This document shows positions 49,528 to 61,850 of a stretch of 64,000 nucleotides of DNA, piece after piece (the stretch's first letter is position 1; each line of letters starts with the position of its first letter). The stretch comes from Synanceia verrucosa (taxonomy: Eukaryota > Chordata > Actinopteri > Perciformes > Synanceiidae), in the NCBI GenBank assembly GCA_029721515.1, contig CM056556.1:10498098-10562097 (forward strand), written 5' to 3'. The notes under the pieces are model-generated. The model made no database searches, was not told the origin of the DNA, and saw only the letters and a list, made by a program, of their open reading frames with translations. The position numbers were made by a program, and so were the translations under genes.

Positions 49528-49536
49528 ATGCTAAAA
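49528..49536. repeat. 9-bp target duplication of the SINE, left
   Basis: ATGCTAAAA, repeated exactly at 49874-49882 (and matching at two of the next three bases). Confidence 0.8.
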
Positions 49537-49873
49537 TATCCATCCATTTTCTACCACTTATCCTCATAGGGTCACGGGGGGGCTGGAGCCTATCCCAGCT
49601 GTCTTAGGGCGGAACGCAGGGTACACCCTGAACAAGTCGCCACCTCATTGCAGGGCACATAGAGACAGACAACCACTCACACTCACATTCACACCTACGG
49701 TCAATTTAAATTAGCCAATTAACCTAATCCCCATGCATGTTTTTGGATGGTGGGAGGAAGCCAGAGTACCCGGAGAGAACCTACGCAGACACAGGGAGAA
49801 CATGCAAACTCCACACAGAAAGGTCCCGGGCCCGGGATTCGAACCCGGTACCTTCTTGCTGCGAGTCGACAGT
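49537..49873 (-). mobile_element. 5'-truncated tRNA-type SINE with LINE-like tail
   Basis: On the minus strand the insert begins ACTGTCGACTCGCAGC, passes a Pol III B-box-like GGGTTCGAATCCCGGG near 49831-49846, continues through the widespread fish motif around TGTGTGGAGTTTGCATG and TTCCTCCCACCATCC, and ends GGATAAGTGGTAGAAAATGG ATGG at the plus-strand left side. A 9-bp duplication flanks it, showing insertion by LINE machinery. Most of the A box is missing, so the copy is 5'-truncated and cannot be transcribed from its own promoter. A truncated LINE 3' end is the alternative reading. Confidence 0.75.
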
Positions 49874-49882
49874 ATGCTAAAA

Positions 49883-52186
49883 CATAATTATTTTTATTAT
49901 TCATGCATTTTCAAATTTACTGTCGAGAAAATATTTTTTTTTTCTCTTTGTCTGCATTGTTCTCATTGTTAAAAAGTGTCAACCTTTTATGAGATTATGC
50001 ATATTTTAGTCTTGCAGCAAAAGCTATTAATATTTGGTGCGTGTGTGGTGTGTAAAATAACATAATTAATTGTGTCCCAACATTGGAAACCTACTTTCAG
50101 TCGTTTGCCCTAGGAAGTATAATTTCAGGATGAGTACAGTATAATTGGGCCTTAGAACTCTGCTCCTCCTTGACAAAAGGATGGTCTCTTTGTTTGGTGA
50201 AGAAGGACTGGACTTTCCTCCTGACCCTCTAGAAAATTGTTCATCATTGCAGAGCACAGCTTTTACAGCAGATGAATGCTGATTTGATTGGCCACGATTA
50301 AAGCCCGCCCACACTATGGTTACCCAAACTGAAGAGTTACACTTCCACTTGTGTTTGCATGTACACTCTATTTTCTGAAAAAAAAGCCAGGGGACAACAT
50401 GGACAATTATGCACAAATAATTAATATGATTTACTAATTTGTGTTCAGGATGCTCCTTTTCACATTATGAGTCACTTCAAAAACAACAGCAAGGTTTTTA
50501 ACAACCTTCCATGCAACATTAGATATTTTCTTGGCATCTACTGTATTGTTTTCCTCTCATCTTGAAATCATTCTACAGCCAGTCTGTCTGTCCAGCTGAT
50601 GGAAAGGCAGGAATCCGCTGAAGCTAGGAGAAAAAACTGCTGAAATCTGGTGTGGGGAATTGGACCAATTGAGGAAATTCCTATTTTTCTGAGACCAACA
50701 AGACTTATGGGGCAAAGAAAGGTTGTATATTTTGGTTAGGATGGAGAGGGGAGTTGAAACAAGTGAATATTGCTGAAAGAGCGTCGCTCACATTCAGACA
50801 CAGACAAAAGGTGGAAATGAAATAACTTCCTTTGCTCGGGAAAACACAGCAGCTCTTGACAGAATAATAGCAGCTGAGTAGATGGAGAAGGTCTGGTACC
50901 GCAAGCTCTAAAACACAGGAAACTGTTGTGCCGCCTGCTCGCCTTATTAAAAGCCAACAGACACACTCCCCAAAACAAATGCAAGATCCTGCGATAATAG
51001 TTTTTTCATCGGCAAAGGTTGTTTTATTAAATGTTGTTTTGTTAACTTCTTATCTGGAATGGGAATGTAGCCTGGGCATCAAATAGCATATTATAGTAAA
51101 TATTTTACTTCATAGTGAATATGTATTATTTTCATTGTTTTTAATTTTTGTGTGTGTTAGTGAAAGTCAAAGAAATTTCACTTTCTAGAAGGGATCAAGA
51201 TCAGAGCAATACTGTTCTGAATCTGACTTTTACAATCTTCAACTGCAATTAAGTGGTGAAAACTCAAAATGTTAAGACAGTTTTACTTTTTTTCTGAATC
51301 TCAACATTTTTATATTCAAATTAAAACAAATACAAAAAAGTGCTTTCAGCTAATTTTCTTTCAGTAATTATTTCAAAGACAGGCTTGAAAGTTTGAGATG
51401 GCCAAACTAAGAATTCTATAGTTCCAAGATGAGTGAAAAAAATTCAATTTAAGATATCAAAATTATTTTTCACCTGAAATCTAACTGACTTGTATTTTGG
51501 TAATAACCATATTCTAGTGAGCCAGACCTTTGACTTTTTGTTTGAGTCTTTCACCTTGTTCAGACTGATCGATCTCATCAGCATCATTTTCGGCCAAACT
51601 GGGCAGGCTGTTTCCAAAAGCTCTGAGAACCCACTGTCTGCCGAATGGCAGATGGTGTGTGAGGTGTGAAGGAGGCTGAAAACTGTGGGGCATTTAGCAG
51701 GTAACAAGCCAGGCATTTTACTCAGGTGTTGGTGGGGACCAAAAATAGAGCTAAAAGTAGAGTGAATAGTGAACTTGAATTCATCGGACGAAACACAAAT
51801 CCAGATGTTCTCACTCTGTCTTTAGTTCTTTCGTATTCTATTGGAGAGATGAATGGATTTCTCTGTCTCCCCATTTATCATATAATATGCTAACGTTCTT
51901 GCTAATAATTAGTAAATGGGAGATTTTTACTTTGAGGGAAAGTGAAAATGTTTTATTGACATAGTGTATATAGACATATAGAATATATATAATATTCCCT
52001 TTGTATCAACGTTGTCAGAATTTAGTTGTTTGCACACTGTTCAGTAAAACATGTTAATCTATACACTAATTTATAGGTTGTTAATGATGGAGGAAATTAA
52101 AAGACCTCCACTGTGTTCCTGGACCTCCTCTGTATTTAAAAGCTATGTCCAATCAAGCAAATGATTCTCATGCAATATGGTAATGG

Positions 52187-52189
<3 letters not shown>
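49883..52189. other. Non-coding stretch, no gene recognised
   Basis: A minus-strand frame of 116 codons (50066-50416) has no domain. Poly-T near 49931-49942. The rest is AT-rich and unremarkable. Confidence 0.42.

Positions 52190-52224
<35 letters not shown>
52190..52224. repeat. (GT)n microsatellite
   Basis: About 17 uninterrupted GT units. Confidence 0.95.
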
Positions 52225-52227
<3 letters not shown>

Positions 52228-54734
52228 AAGGGTAGGGGTCGATACATTATGTCAGTGTAGTAAAAGCTAATTACCATATGTTTTCGACTCCTGTAAGCTG
52301 ATGTACTTGATGTTTATAACTTGGATTATTAAAATGTCTCCACTCAATTACTGAGACTCTCAGTGCAGATTGAATCACAGTTTCTTAAACAATTAGTAAA
52401 GTGACATATTAAATTTCAGTATTTTTAATTGTTAAGAATTATTAAATTTCTGATCACAAGGAGAAGGGTTTAGACCCAAATGTCTTTTTTTTGCAAACTG
52501 AGGTTCCTCTAGTGTACCAGTTTCCTCCCATGTTAAAAGACATGCAGTTTAGACAACATTAAACCTCTGAATTATATGTGTTATGTTGGCATTAGGCCTC
52601 AGCTCCCTCCATATTTTTAAATGTCGCTCTGCATTCATTTTTTGTTTATAGCTTGCAGTAACTTTGTTTGTCTTGTCTTTTTTGGGGGGTTTTATTTCTG
52701 AAAGCGTGCTCCAGTGCCCTAACCCTTGAGGCTTGAGAACTGCCGATGTAGACAATGTTATCACTAAAAAAAGTCAAAGGGCTCACGGTATTTAACCATT
52801 CATGTTGCTTTTTAATTGTTTTAGTCTAAACGACTTAGTCTAAACACTACTTGCTCATTCTTTTACACTTGGCATGGAATTCTAATTGCAGATAATAGTA
52901 ATCATCACTGATGTTGATACTTGACCTGCACAGGTTATCATGTCTGTATACCTGGTTTCCCTTTTCCCCTGAATCAATTGTCTGTTAATCTCGTGCTCTA
53001 GATTTGAATTGTGAGAAAATACAGCCACTGCAGGGGTAGTCCTTTAATGGCATGACCCAGAGCAGCTTTTTCTCACACAGACAAAAGGGCGGTAAGGAAA
53101 TCAAAGAGAGGTATAGTAAGTGTTGGGAACTCTTTGGCACAGTGACTTGGAAAAGGCAATATTTTTGGAGTGTTTTGACAGACAATATCAATAAATAGTA
53201 GTGTATTTAATCACCCATAACAAAAGCCAAGAGATTAAGTGTGCATTTCATTCCTGTACTAGTAAATGTACTCCCTGATTTATTAAAGTCAAGGTGGGAT
53301 AAATAAATTGTTTTGTCTAGTATAACTCAACTCTGAGCATTGGAGTCAGATCCCAAGTAAAGTATAATAGCAAAATACTAGTTCAACTACCTTAACTATT
53401 TATTTTATGTAATGAAATGTATCTCAACGCTTATTATATGAACACATACTGTGTTTTAGCCATGCTAGCAGTATACAGTATGGATAGCAGTATGGGTACT
53501 GAAATATCTCAAAAGCTGCACATGGGATTGACATGCATTTTTGTAGAGGCATTCATGGTACCCAGAGGATGTTTGGCTGTTGTCTGACCTTTCCTCTAGT
53601 GTCCTCTAGTGTAGTCAAAGAGCCCATTAAAATTATTTTGTGTGCATCTCTCTCTGTGTTTACTAGACAGGGAAGCTGGGAAGACAAAAAAAAGAAAGGA
53701 AAGAAAACCATCACTGCTCCAGTAACCTACATCAGGGATTTCAGGAATAAAAGCAGCAGTAAAGTTAGACCATCCATCAGTTGCAGAAAGCAGTTAGACA
53801 TTCCTGTTTGTTCATTGATTTTTACAAGACAACATTTAGGCTACCAGACCGGGGATGTGAATAGCACACCACCACAATGACACTGCAGGGCTCATTGATT
53901 TAGTGTTAGCAAAACTACTTAGCTCGAGGTGGCTTAAAGTGAAACTCTCTTTTAGTGTCAAAGACTGATGTGAAAGTGGAATCAGTAGCATCTGTGTGAG
54001 ATCTTGATAGAGCTGAGAAATGAATGCAGCAGCACATGTATGTACTGTTTACTGAAAAAGTAGGCATATGTAATCATCTGAGCATAATACTGCTGGGGTT
54101 TTTTTTTGCCAAATGGGCTGCATGGGAAATGTGATTGCTGTTTGGAATATGTTCAGTGGCAGTGTTCTGTGTAGGAAGTACAATATTTTTATAGGGAGGT
54201 GGTCAAAGTGGAGGACTGTGACACCAGATGTCGTGACTGACATGCCGAGTGCTGTGTGGTTTGGAAATAAAAAATAGGATTTTGGTTTCTAAAAGACATG
54301 GTTGCCAAGATTACATCTTCTCATCTTGCCATTGTACTTAATTAAATTGTTCTTTGTTACATTAACAAATACACGCTTCTTAATTTGGGTGTGGTGATCC
54401 AGCTTTGAGGATAGGATTTGTCAAAAGTTTTTTCTTGTGTGCAGGATATTTTTTTTTCTGCTGTACTTTAGACTTACAGTAAGATAGTCCATCTCTTCAG
54501 TTCAGTTCATAATGACTGGACTGTTTTGGTCTTGCCTTCCATTTTTGATCAGAAAAATCTTGGTGACTAGTCTGTTTCTGAATACAGCAGGGATGATAAA
54601 TAGGACTGCAAATGGAAAATCATGTTTTATTTCATAGCTCCAGGCATTCCACCAGTTCTTACACACAAGGATCAATTTTGTAATGGAAGCTGAATCTCCT
54701 TGATATCTTGTTCGGATTAAAATATCCTCATGAC
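52225..54734. other. AT-rich non-coding stretch, nothing recognised
   Basis: Chance frames up to 115 codons only (53533-53880, plus strand, no domain). No named element. Confidence 0.42.
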
Positions 54735-54738
54735 TTAA

Positions 54739-55138
54739 AGGAGCATTGTGTAAGATCTAGTGGCATCTAACCGTGAGATTGCAGATTGCAAACAGTTGAA
54801 ACTTTCCCAACTGCCAAGCGTGTTGGACAATGATGGTGGCCGATGCAAAAACACAAATGGACCTCTCTAGAGCCATTCATTGTCAGACTGGTACTTAGAG
54901 CATGTATGTGGGCAGTGAGAGGTGATGTTGAAAAATTAACAGTGTTTGGTTTGTCCATTCTGGGCTACTGTAGAAACATGGTGGAGCAACATGAACTGTA
55001 GATGAAAGAGCTCATTGTAAGGTAACGCAAAACAATGTTTCTTGTTTTCAGGTGATTGTACACTTAAGAATACATGCTACTAATATTATATTATATTTTT
55101 CTGCCCATAGATCCTCCTAAATGTTTTGCAGTCTCCCT
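54739..55138. mobile_element. TTAA-flanked MITE, 400 bp
   Basis: The left end AGGAGCATTGTGTAAGATCT and the right end, reversed, AGGGAGACTGCAAAACATTT are loosely matched inverted repeats, and TTAA lies on both sides (54735-54738, 55139-55142). TTAA duplications are typical of piggyBac-type elements. The interior, with GTTTGGTTTGTCCATTCTGG and GGGCTACTGTAGAAACATGG, corresponds to a very common fish repeat whose ends read AAAGGTGCANTGTGTAA. No coding capacity. Confidence 0.7.
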
Positions 55139-55142
55139 TTAA

Positions 55143-58100
55143 ATGACGAATCTACAGCGAAAACTGAATATAGAACTCCTGTTAATCTCCAACCAAATGG
55201 TGGTGGAGGCACTGTCACAGGTGGATGTGTTGTAATACTGTTTTTCAATTTGGGTAAACGATTATGTGATTGGTGATGGTTCTGTTCATGATGCAATAAT
55301 GCGTTTTGGGCTGGCCTAATGGAGTACTAAAATCCTTATAATTAAGTATCCACATTTCGGATATGTCCTGTGTAATAGCTCCCTTAAGTGTTGATGTGAT
55401 GGTGTCCACTGCAGAGTTGTCTTTATCAGTAGTGATGTTTGTGCTGATTGTTTTTAAGGGCCTTTATTTGTGGCTGGGTTTATTTCCTTTCTGTTCTCAA
55501 CTGGAATGGTGAAGACGTCTCATCGTATGAGGAAAAAAAAAATGTTTATTTCATTATTTACTTCAGTGTTTCAGATTAGATAATGAGATTGTATGCAAGG
55601 GTGGTTATTGCGTCCGCAGATGTAATAGTGAGACATTAAATGGTCAAGAAGTCACTGACATTGACATAAGCACTAGTAATGAACATGAATGTGAAACTGC
55701 AACATTTCATCAACCTTGACTTCTTCGTGATGTTTTTGTTGTGTGGTATGCATTGGATCCTTCATGTGCTGTACTCTAAATTAGCCCTCAAAGGCACATA
55801 ATTAGCCCTTATAGAGACCTTTGGCTCAGTGAACCCCGATTGACATCATGGCTACATAGCTGATGTTTAACTTGATACAACCCATCTGGGCTGTCTATTT
55901 CTTTTTACCTGAGGGTGAATAAAGAGTTAGTGCCGTAGTCGTCTTACCTTGATCTAAATTAAATGGACATTTTCCCTTTGGTTTTCATTTTAAACATGTG
56001 GATATCCAAGTTAATGATATGTTTTGATGTTTGTGGAGAGCAAATTACTCATTGGTTGACGTGTTCCACCCTGGGGGAAGATGCTTTTCACCACTATTTG
56101 CAGTCATGTCATTAGTTATTTATTGTTAATAACATATCTGCTATCACTCAGGCCTCCAGGAATTTGACAAGACAAGGCTGCCTATATTTGTGACAATCAG
56201 GCCACAGCCTTTAAACGTAACATGAACTAAATTTACAGTGTCATAAAAACAATATCATGCCTGATCTGGATATAAAAAAGTTTTTTTTTTTTTTTTTTTT
56301 TTAAAATAACGTTAAGATTTTTCTTAAATGTGAATGGAGATTTTAGACTCGTGAAACGGATGGATAAATTGCCATGGTTATCGGACTTGAATGAGTGTTT
56401 ATTATCTGGATTTACCCTTCCCCACTCATCCCTATTTTTTGGTCTGCTTTCACTGAGACAAATCCCCATGCCTTGCCCACTGCTTTTATTAAATTCGCCT
56501 CAATAAAAAAGCTCAGACAGGATTTATTAGGTACTCAGCACGGACGTTTAGTATTTCCCTCCGTTATTAACTGAAAATCAATAGATAGCAAAGAAAATGG
56601 AAGTCATACAAGTGTTGTCGCCTTTATATTATGTCGGCTGTCGGGTTAGATTCATGACGGGGCTCCAGCGTCTGCAAGGTGGATTTTCTGCTTACATTGC
56701 AAGACCTAAAGTGGAAGTTATTCATTAGAGTAAGCCAGCGGTCAGATACATTTCCAGGCCCTTTCACACATCTGTCTTGGTAAGACTCGAATAGAGTGAG
56801 AAAGGATGCTGATATACCCTGATAGAGATGTCAGGCGCAACACACAGCTTGCTGGATTTATGATTATTTTGTTCTGAAGACCTTTTTTAACACCATCATG
56901 GAGGCTGTACCCTTGGAATGTAAACTGGAATAGCATTACGCTTAACCTTGTTCCCGCTCCAATACGTATCATTCATTATTTCATCGTACAATTTATTTTC
57001 TTAACTTCTGCAGTTGTCAGCCTCAACTTGCTTCCTGGCACCATGACAACCGTTTTATCTTACGGCTTCAGTATTTGAGGTTTAACAGATGAGCATTATG
57101 TGCTAATTTGACAGACAAAATCAAGATAGCATGAATGTAAATGCTGTAAACAAAAGCACACCGCCAGTCCTGTATCTTCAGGGAAGCTTTGATAGGTTTA
57201 TTGAAGCTCATTCTGCACTGTCAAAGGGTTGGACTGCTGCACACACTCAAGTTCAAAAGGGTAAAGGTGGTATTCACTTAATATGCTATAAAATAACAGT
57301 CATTCAGTAAGCCTGCATGCCGTGGCTCCACTGCAAAGCAATTCCATCATGAGGAAAAGTGGCTTTGTCCACATATTAGTCTTTTCTTTCACAAAAGGCT
57401 AGAAAAATGTGGGAATAAAGAGCTTACCCACCTCACTAATTTAATTACTCTTTGGACCTCCATGACAGTAATGTAAATATTCCATCATGAGGACCCAAGA
57501 TACACAGAGTAATTACTTAAGGCTTTCCTTCACATCTCTCAAGACTTTTTTTTATTACCCAAAAGCTTTTTAACATTAGCACTCTCTTCCTGACAAATTA
57601 AATGAAATTTCATTACTCTAGCCATCCTAATGGCATGAAACTATCAGCTGTTGTATGCCTGGTCTCTCTTCCCTGGCTGCCCCGGCAGATTAATCAAATA
57701 GTCAGCTTCAGAGTCAAATTGAGGGGAGCATCGATCCGCTAGTCTGTGTTTGTCCACGGTTCGTTCGTGCTGCTGATCTGAACCTTGAGTGAAAGTCTTA
57801 TGTATTGATCTCCATATGTTAAACATGTACAGTCCATCACAAAACAATTATTCAGAGCAGAGGAAAATGTCTAGTCCGCTACCTGTTCTTTTTCTGTGGT
57901 TAATAGAAAAATATCCAGGCAATATTTCAAATTTGTCAAAATATCATTGTTAATACAGTAATATGAATCTACTTAATGTCCCTGTTTACATATAAAGTCA
58001 CCCCATACTTTTTTTTTTTACAGCCCCCTTAATGTGAATAGATAGATAAAGGAATTCAAAATATGCTTTAGCACTCAATAATATGTAGGGGGCGTGCACC

Positions 58101-60009
58101 AATAAATGGTTTCCATACATTTGTCATAAACAGCCATTACCTATGATATTTAACACCTTCGGTTTTGTTAGGGTTAAGCTGCTTGGCCTTTGATCTCTTA
58201 GGGGTAAGGTCTTGGCAAAGTGCCCCTCCACCACCCCGAGGCCCTTAAGGGACTTTCAATCCAATTGCTGGCTAAGAGTGGATGCAGATCTCAAGGTTAC
58301 ACCTGAGTGTTCAAGGGCAGGTCCAAGTGTAATCGGCACTTAGATCATAGATTAATCTTATTTGCTATCTATTAGGCTTGATTCTTGCTTCCTTCTCTCC
58401 CCTCCCAAAGCCAGGATTACTGTGATAGTTTAAGATAATGGATTCTTATGGAAGAGGAGGTCAAGAACCATTCTTGTTTCAGAACCTGCAGATAATATGA
58501 TTAATCTAAAAGCCTCTTTCAAAAGAGCTCCCACCTTCAAAGGCCTAATTGGCAAAAAGGTATAGGATAAATCTGAGATGTTGGCTCTTGGGTGTTTTAT
58601 TAATTACAATTTTATTCTCTCACCAAGTGTAGGTGATAGAAAATACAATTTGTATCTACTTCATTCGTTTACTTATCAGCGGAAACAGCTCAAGTGTGTC
58701 CTTTTCATCAAGCAAATCAGCAGGGAAATACAAATAGCTTTTATTTAATATGATGGCAGTAATCTTGTATTCTTTATCTTTCAACCTTTAGCTCTTTGAA
58801 TGTTTTTATAGATATATAATACAACATATTGATATTGATGACACTATTTGGTGTGGTATAATTGACATTTCTTTAATACAAATAAGCCAGACATTTTAGT
58901 GAGATGAACACTGATCACTACTTTTAGGCCATTCACAAAATGCTCTATTAACATTTAAAAGCAGAGGGAAATGTAGCATCATTGTCCATACATTACACAA
59001 AAGGTTATGTAGAGAGAGATGTATTGATTTCACTACAATCTCATTTTGATTCAAAATCTCCCCCGTTGTGATTTCTGCGGTAGCCACTAGCTAAACAGAT
59101 AACAGATAAACTCTGATAAAATATATCCAAATGTGGCAGCCTCGCTGATAACCTCTGAAGACACATTGGTTATCTTGTCCAGTCATCAGCAACTGAATAT
59201 TTATCGCAAAGAACAGACTCGTGTTCCTGCCTGCATGTTTACCAGTTTACACACAAGTTCGAGGTGTTTTTTTTCTCAACACATAGCAGCTGATATCTGA
59301 ACCACACGCATGTAAACATTTCACCTATACTAATAAATAAGTAGAAAGTGAAAACAGTTTCATCAGCTGAATCGGTTTAAAAAGTCTTATTCAGTGTATG
59401 TGAATGGAGATGCCTCATAGTAGATATAATGTGTTTCTTGTTTTTTCACCTTGTTCTTAACCTTTATTTTCCTACATGATAGACAACCCAAACATGTGAT
59501 AAGGGTTTTATCAACCTAAATACCTTAATTAACTTAATTAACTGATCCAGAATTACACTGAAGTACGTTTCACAGTTACCTTGCATATATTACATAAATG
59601 TCAGTAGAATATATGAAGACATGTTTGTGTGATAGTTATCATGTGACTCCTTGAATTCAGCCACTGTAAGTATTTTACCTCCACATGTAACCCTGAAAAC
59701 TGCATGAATAATAAGAGGTAAGTTCAAAGGGATGTCATGAATTAGTTTGGCTTGTTTGTCCGATCAACTATTTAATTGGTTATAGAAATGGGAGCCAATT
59801 ATTTTTTGTGACTTGATTAAATAAGAATATTTCAGCTCCATTCATGATTAAGTGGCACTTTGTCACTAATTGTACTGGTCATGCTGGATCCTAAAATTAG
59901 TTTGACCATTTCTCTCTCAGTGCAAGCTGTTCTCATCCAATGTTCGCACAAATTACTGCGGAAAATATTGCACTATAATTTGTATTTAACCCATATAATT
60001 GGGAGCCAG
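55143..60009. other. Long non-coding stretch with several complex segments
   Basis: No gene recognised. Segments 56500-56960, 57140-57340, 57600-57860 and 58180-58560 are non-repetitive, of balanced composition, and rich in short homeodomain and HMG-type words such as TTAATTA and CTTTGT; they are the window's best candidates for conserved enhancers by appearance only. A poly-T run is listed separately. Confidence 0.42.
56281..56302. repeat. Poly-T tract
   Basis: Twenty-two T residues, next to AAAAAAG on the left. Confidence 0.9.
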
Positions 60010-60345
60010 AGTTGTGATCATGTGACATTTGATGCAAGCTGCTCTTTCTGTGAAAACATGGCAGACATTCCTTGCATTCTCAATGGAAAATGCCATATTT
60101 TAAGATAGCGTATGAGTTCAAATAATAAATAGAATGCCATTTCTAGCGGGAAATATGCATTTTGTTTCCATGACCCTAACCCTGTAAACCTATCCCTAAC
60201 CCTAACCATCGCTAGAAATGTTGTCAAAGTGTATTTCAATACATAAACTTTATTAAAATATTGCAGTTTCCAATGAGAATGAAAGGAATATCCACAATTT
60301 TTAAGGCTCACTACGGGGCTTGTGCATGTTCGATGATCGCTCGTG
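60010..60345. mobile_element. Palindromic element with telomere-like centre
   Basis: Arm 60064-60148 pairs with arm 60210-60293 in reverse complement: the outer 40 bases match at 35 positions and the innermost 11 (CATTTCTAGCG / CGCTAGAAATG) match exactly. Weaker similarity continues outward to about 60010 and 60345. The centre (60149-60209) holds CCCTAAC words like the vertebrate telomere repeat. This design suggests a fold-back MITE. The ends and any target duplication are not clear. Confidence 0.6.
60174..60207. repeat. Short interstitial CCCTAA repeats
   Basis: One CCCTAAC at 60174-60180 and CCCTAACCCTAACC at 60194-60207, inside the palindromic element. Too short to be a former telomere; more likely part of the repeat family. 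Confidence 0.8.
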
Positions 60346-60389
60346 TTGCCGGTCATTCATAGAGATATGCATGAAAATCTGTGCCTAAC

Positions 60390-60409
60390 TTCGTATGATA
60401 TCATACGAA
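60390..60409. repeat. Perfect 20-bp palindrome
   Basis: TTCGTATGATATCATACGAA equals its own reverse complement. It lies about 45 bp outside the right arm of the palindromic element and may be part of the same repeat. Confidence 0.95.
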
Positions 60410-61590
60410 CCATTTCATGAGACCCCTGCACAATTCTGTATTTAAACGGCTGTGACTTTGACAGCACAGGTCAGCTAAGTTATGGTTTTTCAATGGGTGA
60501 CAAGCTGCATTGCCTTATCAATAGGTTTCAACATAATTAAGAATGACCTCAGAATTATAAGTCACAAACATTACATTGCACATTGATTTCCATAATGCGT
60601 CACACATGTTCTATATCACAGTGTTAAGCATATTGTGCATGCCCTCTCATGAAATAGTTGATGGTTGTAGCTAGTGGTGGTGTGTTTCTGTGTGTGTTAT
60701 TATAAATTCATACATTCTGGGGGCAAAAATCAACAGCAATAATAAGCAACCTAAACAAAACATTGTTGACAAGAAAAAAAGGAAAGGAAAAACACAAAAG
60801 ACAAAATGATTTAATTTAATCCGGAAGAAGCTGATTTTCCATATCACAGCATCCATTTAGTGGCACAAAAATAGGAAATCAATTACATTGCAGAAGACTG
60901 TCCGGCTCTATGTTCTTATGAAATCGGGACATAACCTTTGCAAAGATAGATTGAGGCCTCATTTCCATTCTCACCTGATACTGTCACACTGCTGTGCTCA
61001 TTAAAACCTGTCTGTCACCCTTCTCTCTCACAAACAGCGCTGCTTTGTTTCCACCATTTATCACTGTCAGAGTTGTCATGAGAATCTGAATTGCTCATGC
61101 CTGTGTATTGCTCAGTTCTAGTTGCCGGAGCAATTAATGGTCAGATTATATCGCTGTAATTGTTCATGATTTGTGAATCTGTATGAAATTGATTGATGAC
61201 TCAATTCAAGCATTATTGATAAATAATACCATGAAGCAAATTTTGATATATTAAAAGGAATGAGTGAAAAAAGTGTTGTGAAGGAAAATCTAACCTCAGA
61301 TAGTGAAGTGTTACAGTGGTTTCCTACATTTCCAACCAAGAATATCTCTAAACCTTATAGAACAGTGTGGATTTTTTTTTTCTGGTGACAGGTGGCCAAC
61401 TGTATTTTCTCCAAAATCCTTGTCCTACACATTGTTTTGCAAATATATGCATCAAATTCATCAAAAAAATGCAAATTAACAAAAGCACAGTTCACAAAAA
61501 ATGAGAGCACAAGAGACATTATTTGTATTCTTGGTGTTCTCAAGGATTAGTTATATTACAGTGTTCATGGAGACCAACTCTGACCATGTT

Positions 61591-61593
<3 letters not shown>
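60410..61593. other. AT-rich non-coding stretch, nothing recognised
   Basis: Only short chance frames. No elements or tandem repeats seen. Confidence 0.42.

Positions 61594-61658
<65 letters not shown>
61594..61658. repeat. (AT)n microsatellite
   Basis: About 32 uninterrupted AT units; translations of Ile-Tyr repeats arise only from it. Confidence 0.95.
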
Positions 61659-61661
<3 letters not shown>

Positions 61662-61679
61662 ATTACTGTGTTTCCAGAC

Positions 61680-61850
61680 TGCAAAAGAGACTTTTTGGTC
61701 AAGACAGCTGTTTAAACCGCAGAGAGGGTGTGCATATGGGTGTTGTGCAGTTTGTTCACTTATGAGAAGCAAAGACTTATGGAGGTTCATAGGTTCATCT
61801 AAGAGTTTCATTTGGGATGAATAAAGTTTTATCTTACCTTATCTCAGCTA
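61680..61850 (+). mobile_element. LINE 3' end fragment
   Basis: Its right part reads TTTCATTTGGGATGAATAAAG followed by TTTTATCTTACCTTATCTC, the usual 3' terminus of fish non-LTR elements (a GGGA-AATAAAG word, then tandem TATCT units). The left limit is uncertain and no coding remnant is recognised. Confidence 0.45.

Noticed and set aside
49826..49860. Possible tRNA gene from the GGTTCGAATCC word
   Set aside because: Only a T-arm/B-box-like part exists; there is no acceptor stem, D arm or anticodon arm, and it sits inside a flanked SINE.
60174..60207. Interstitial telomere marking a chromosome fusion
   Set aside because: Only about three CCCTAA units, in the middle of an inverted-repeat element; a fusion relic would normally be longer.
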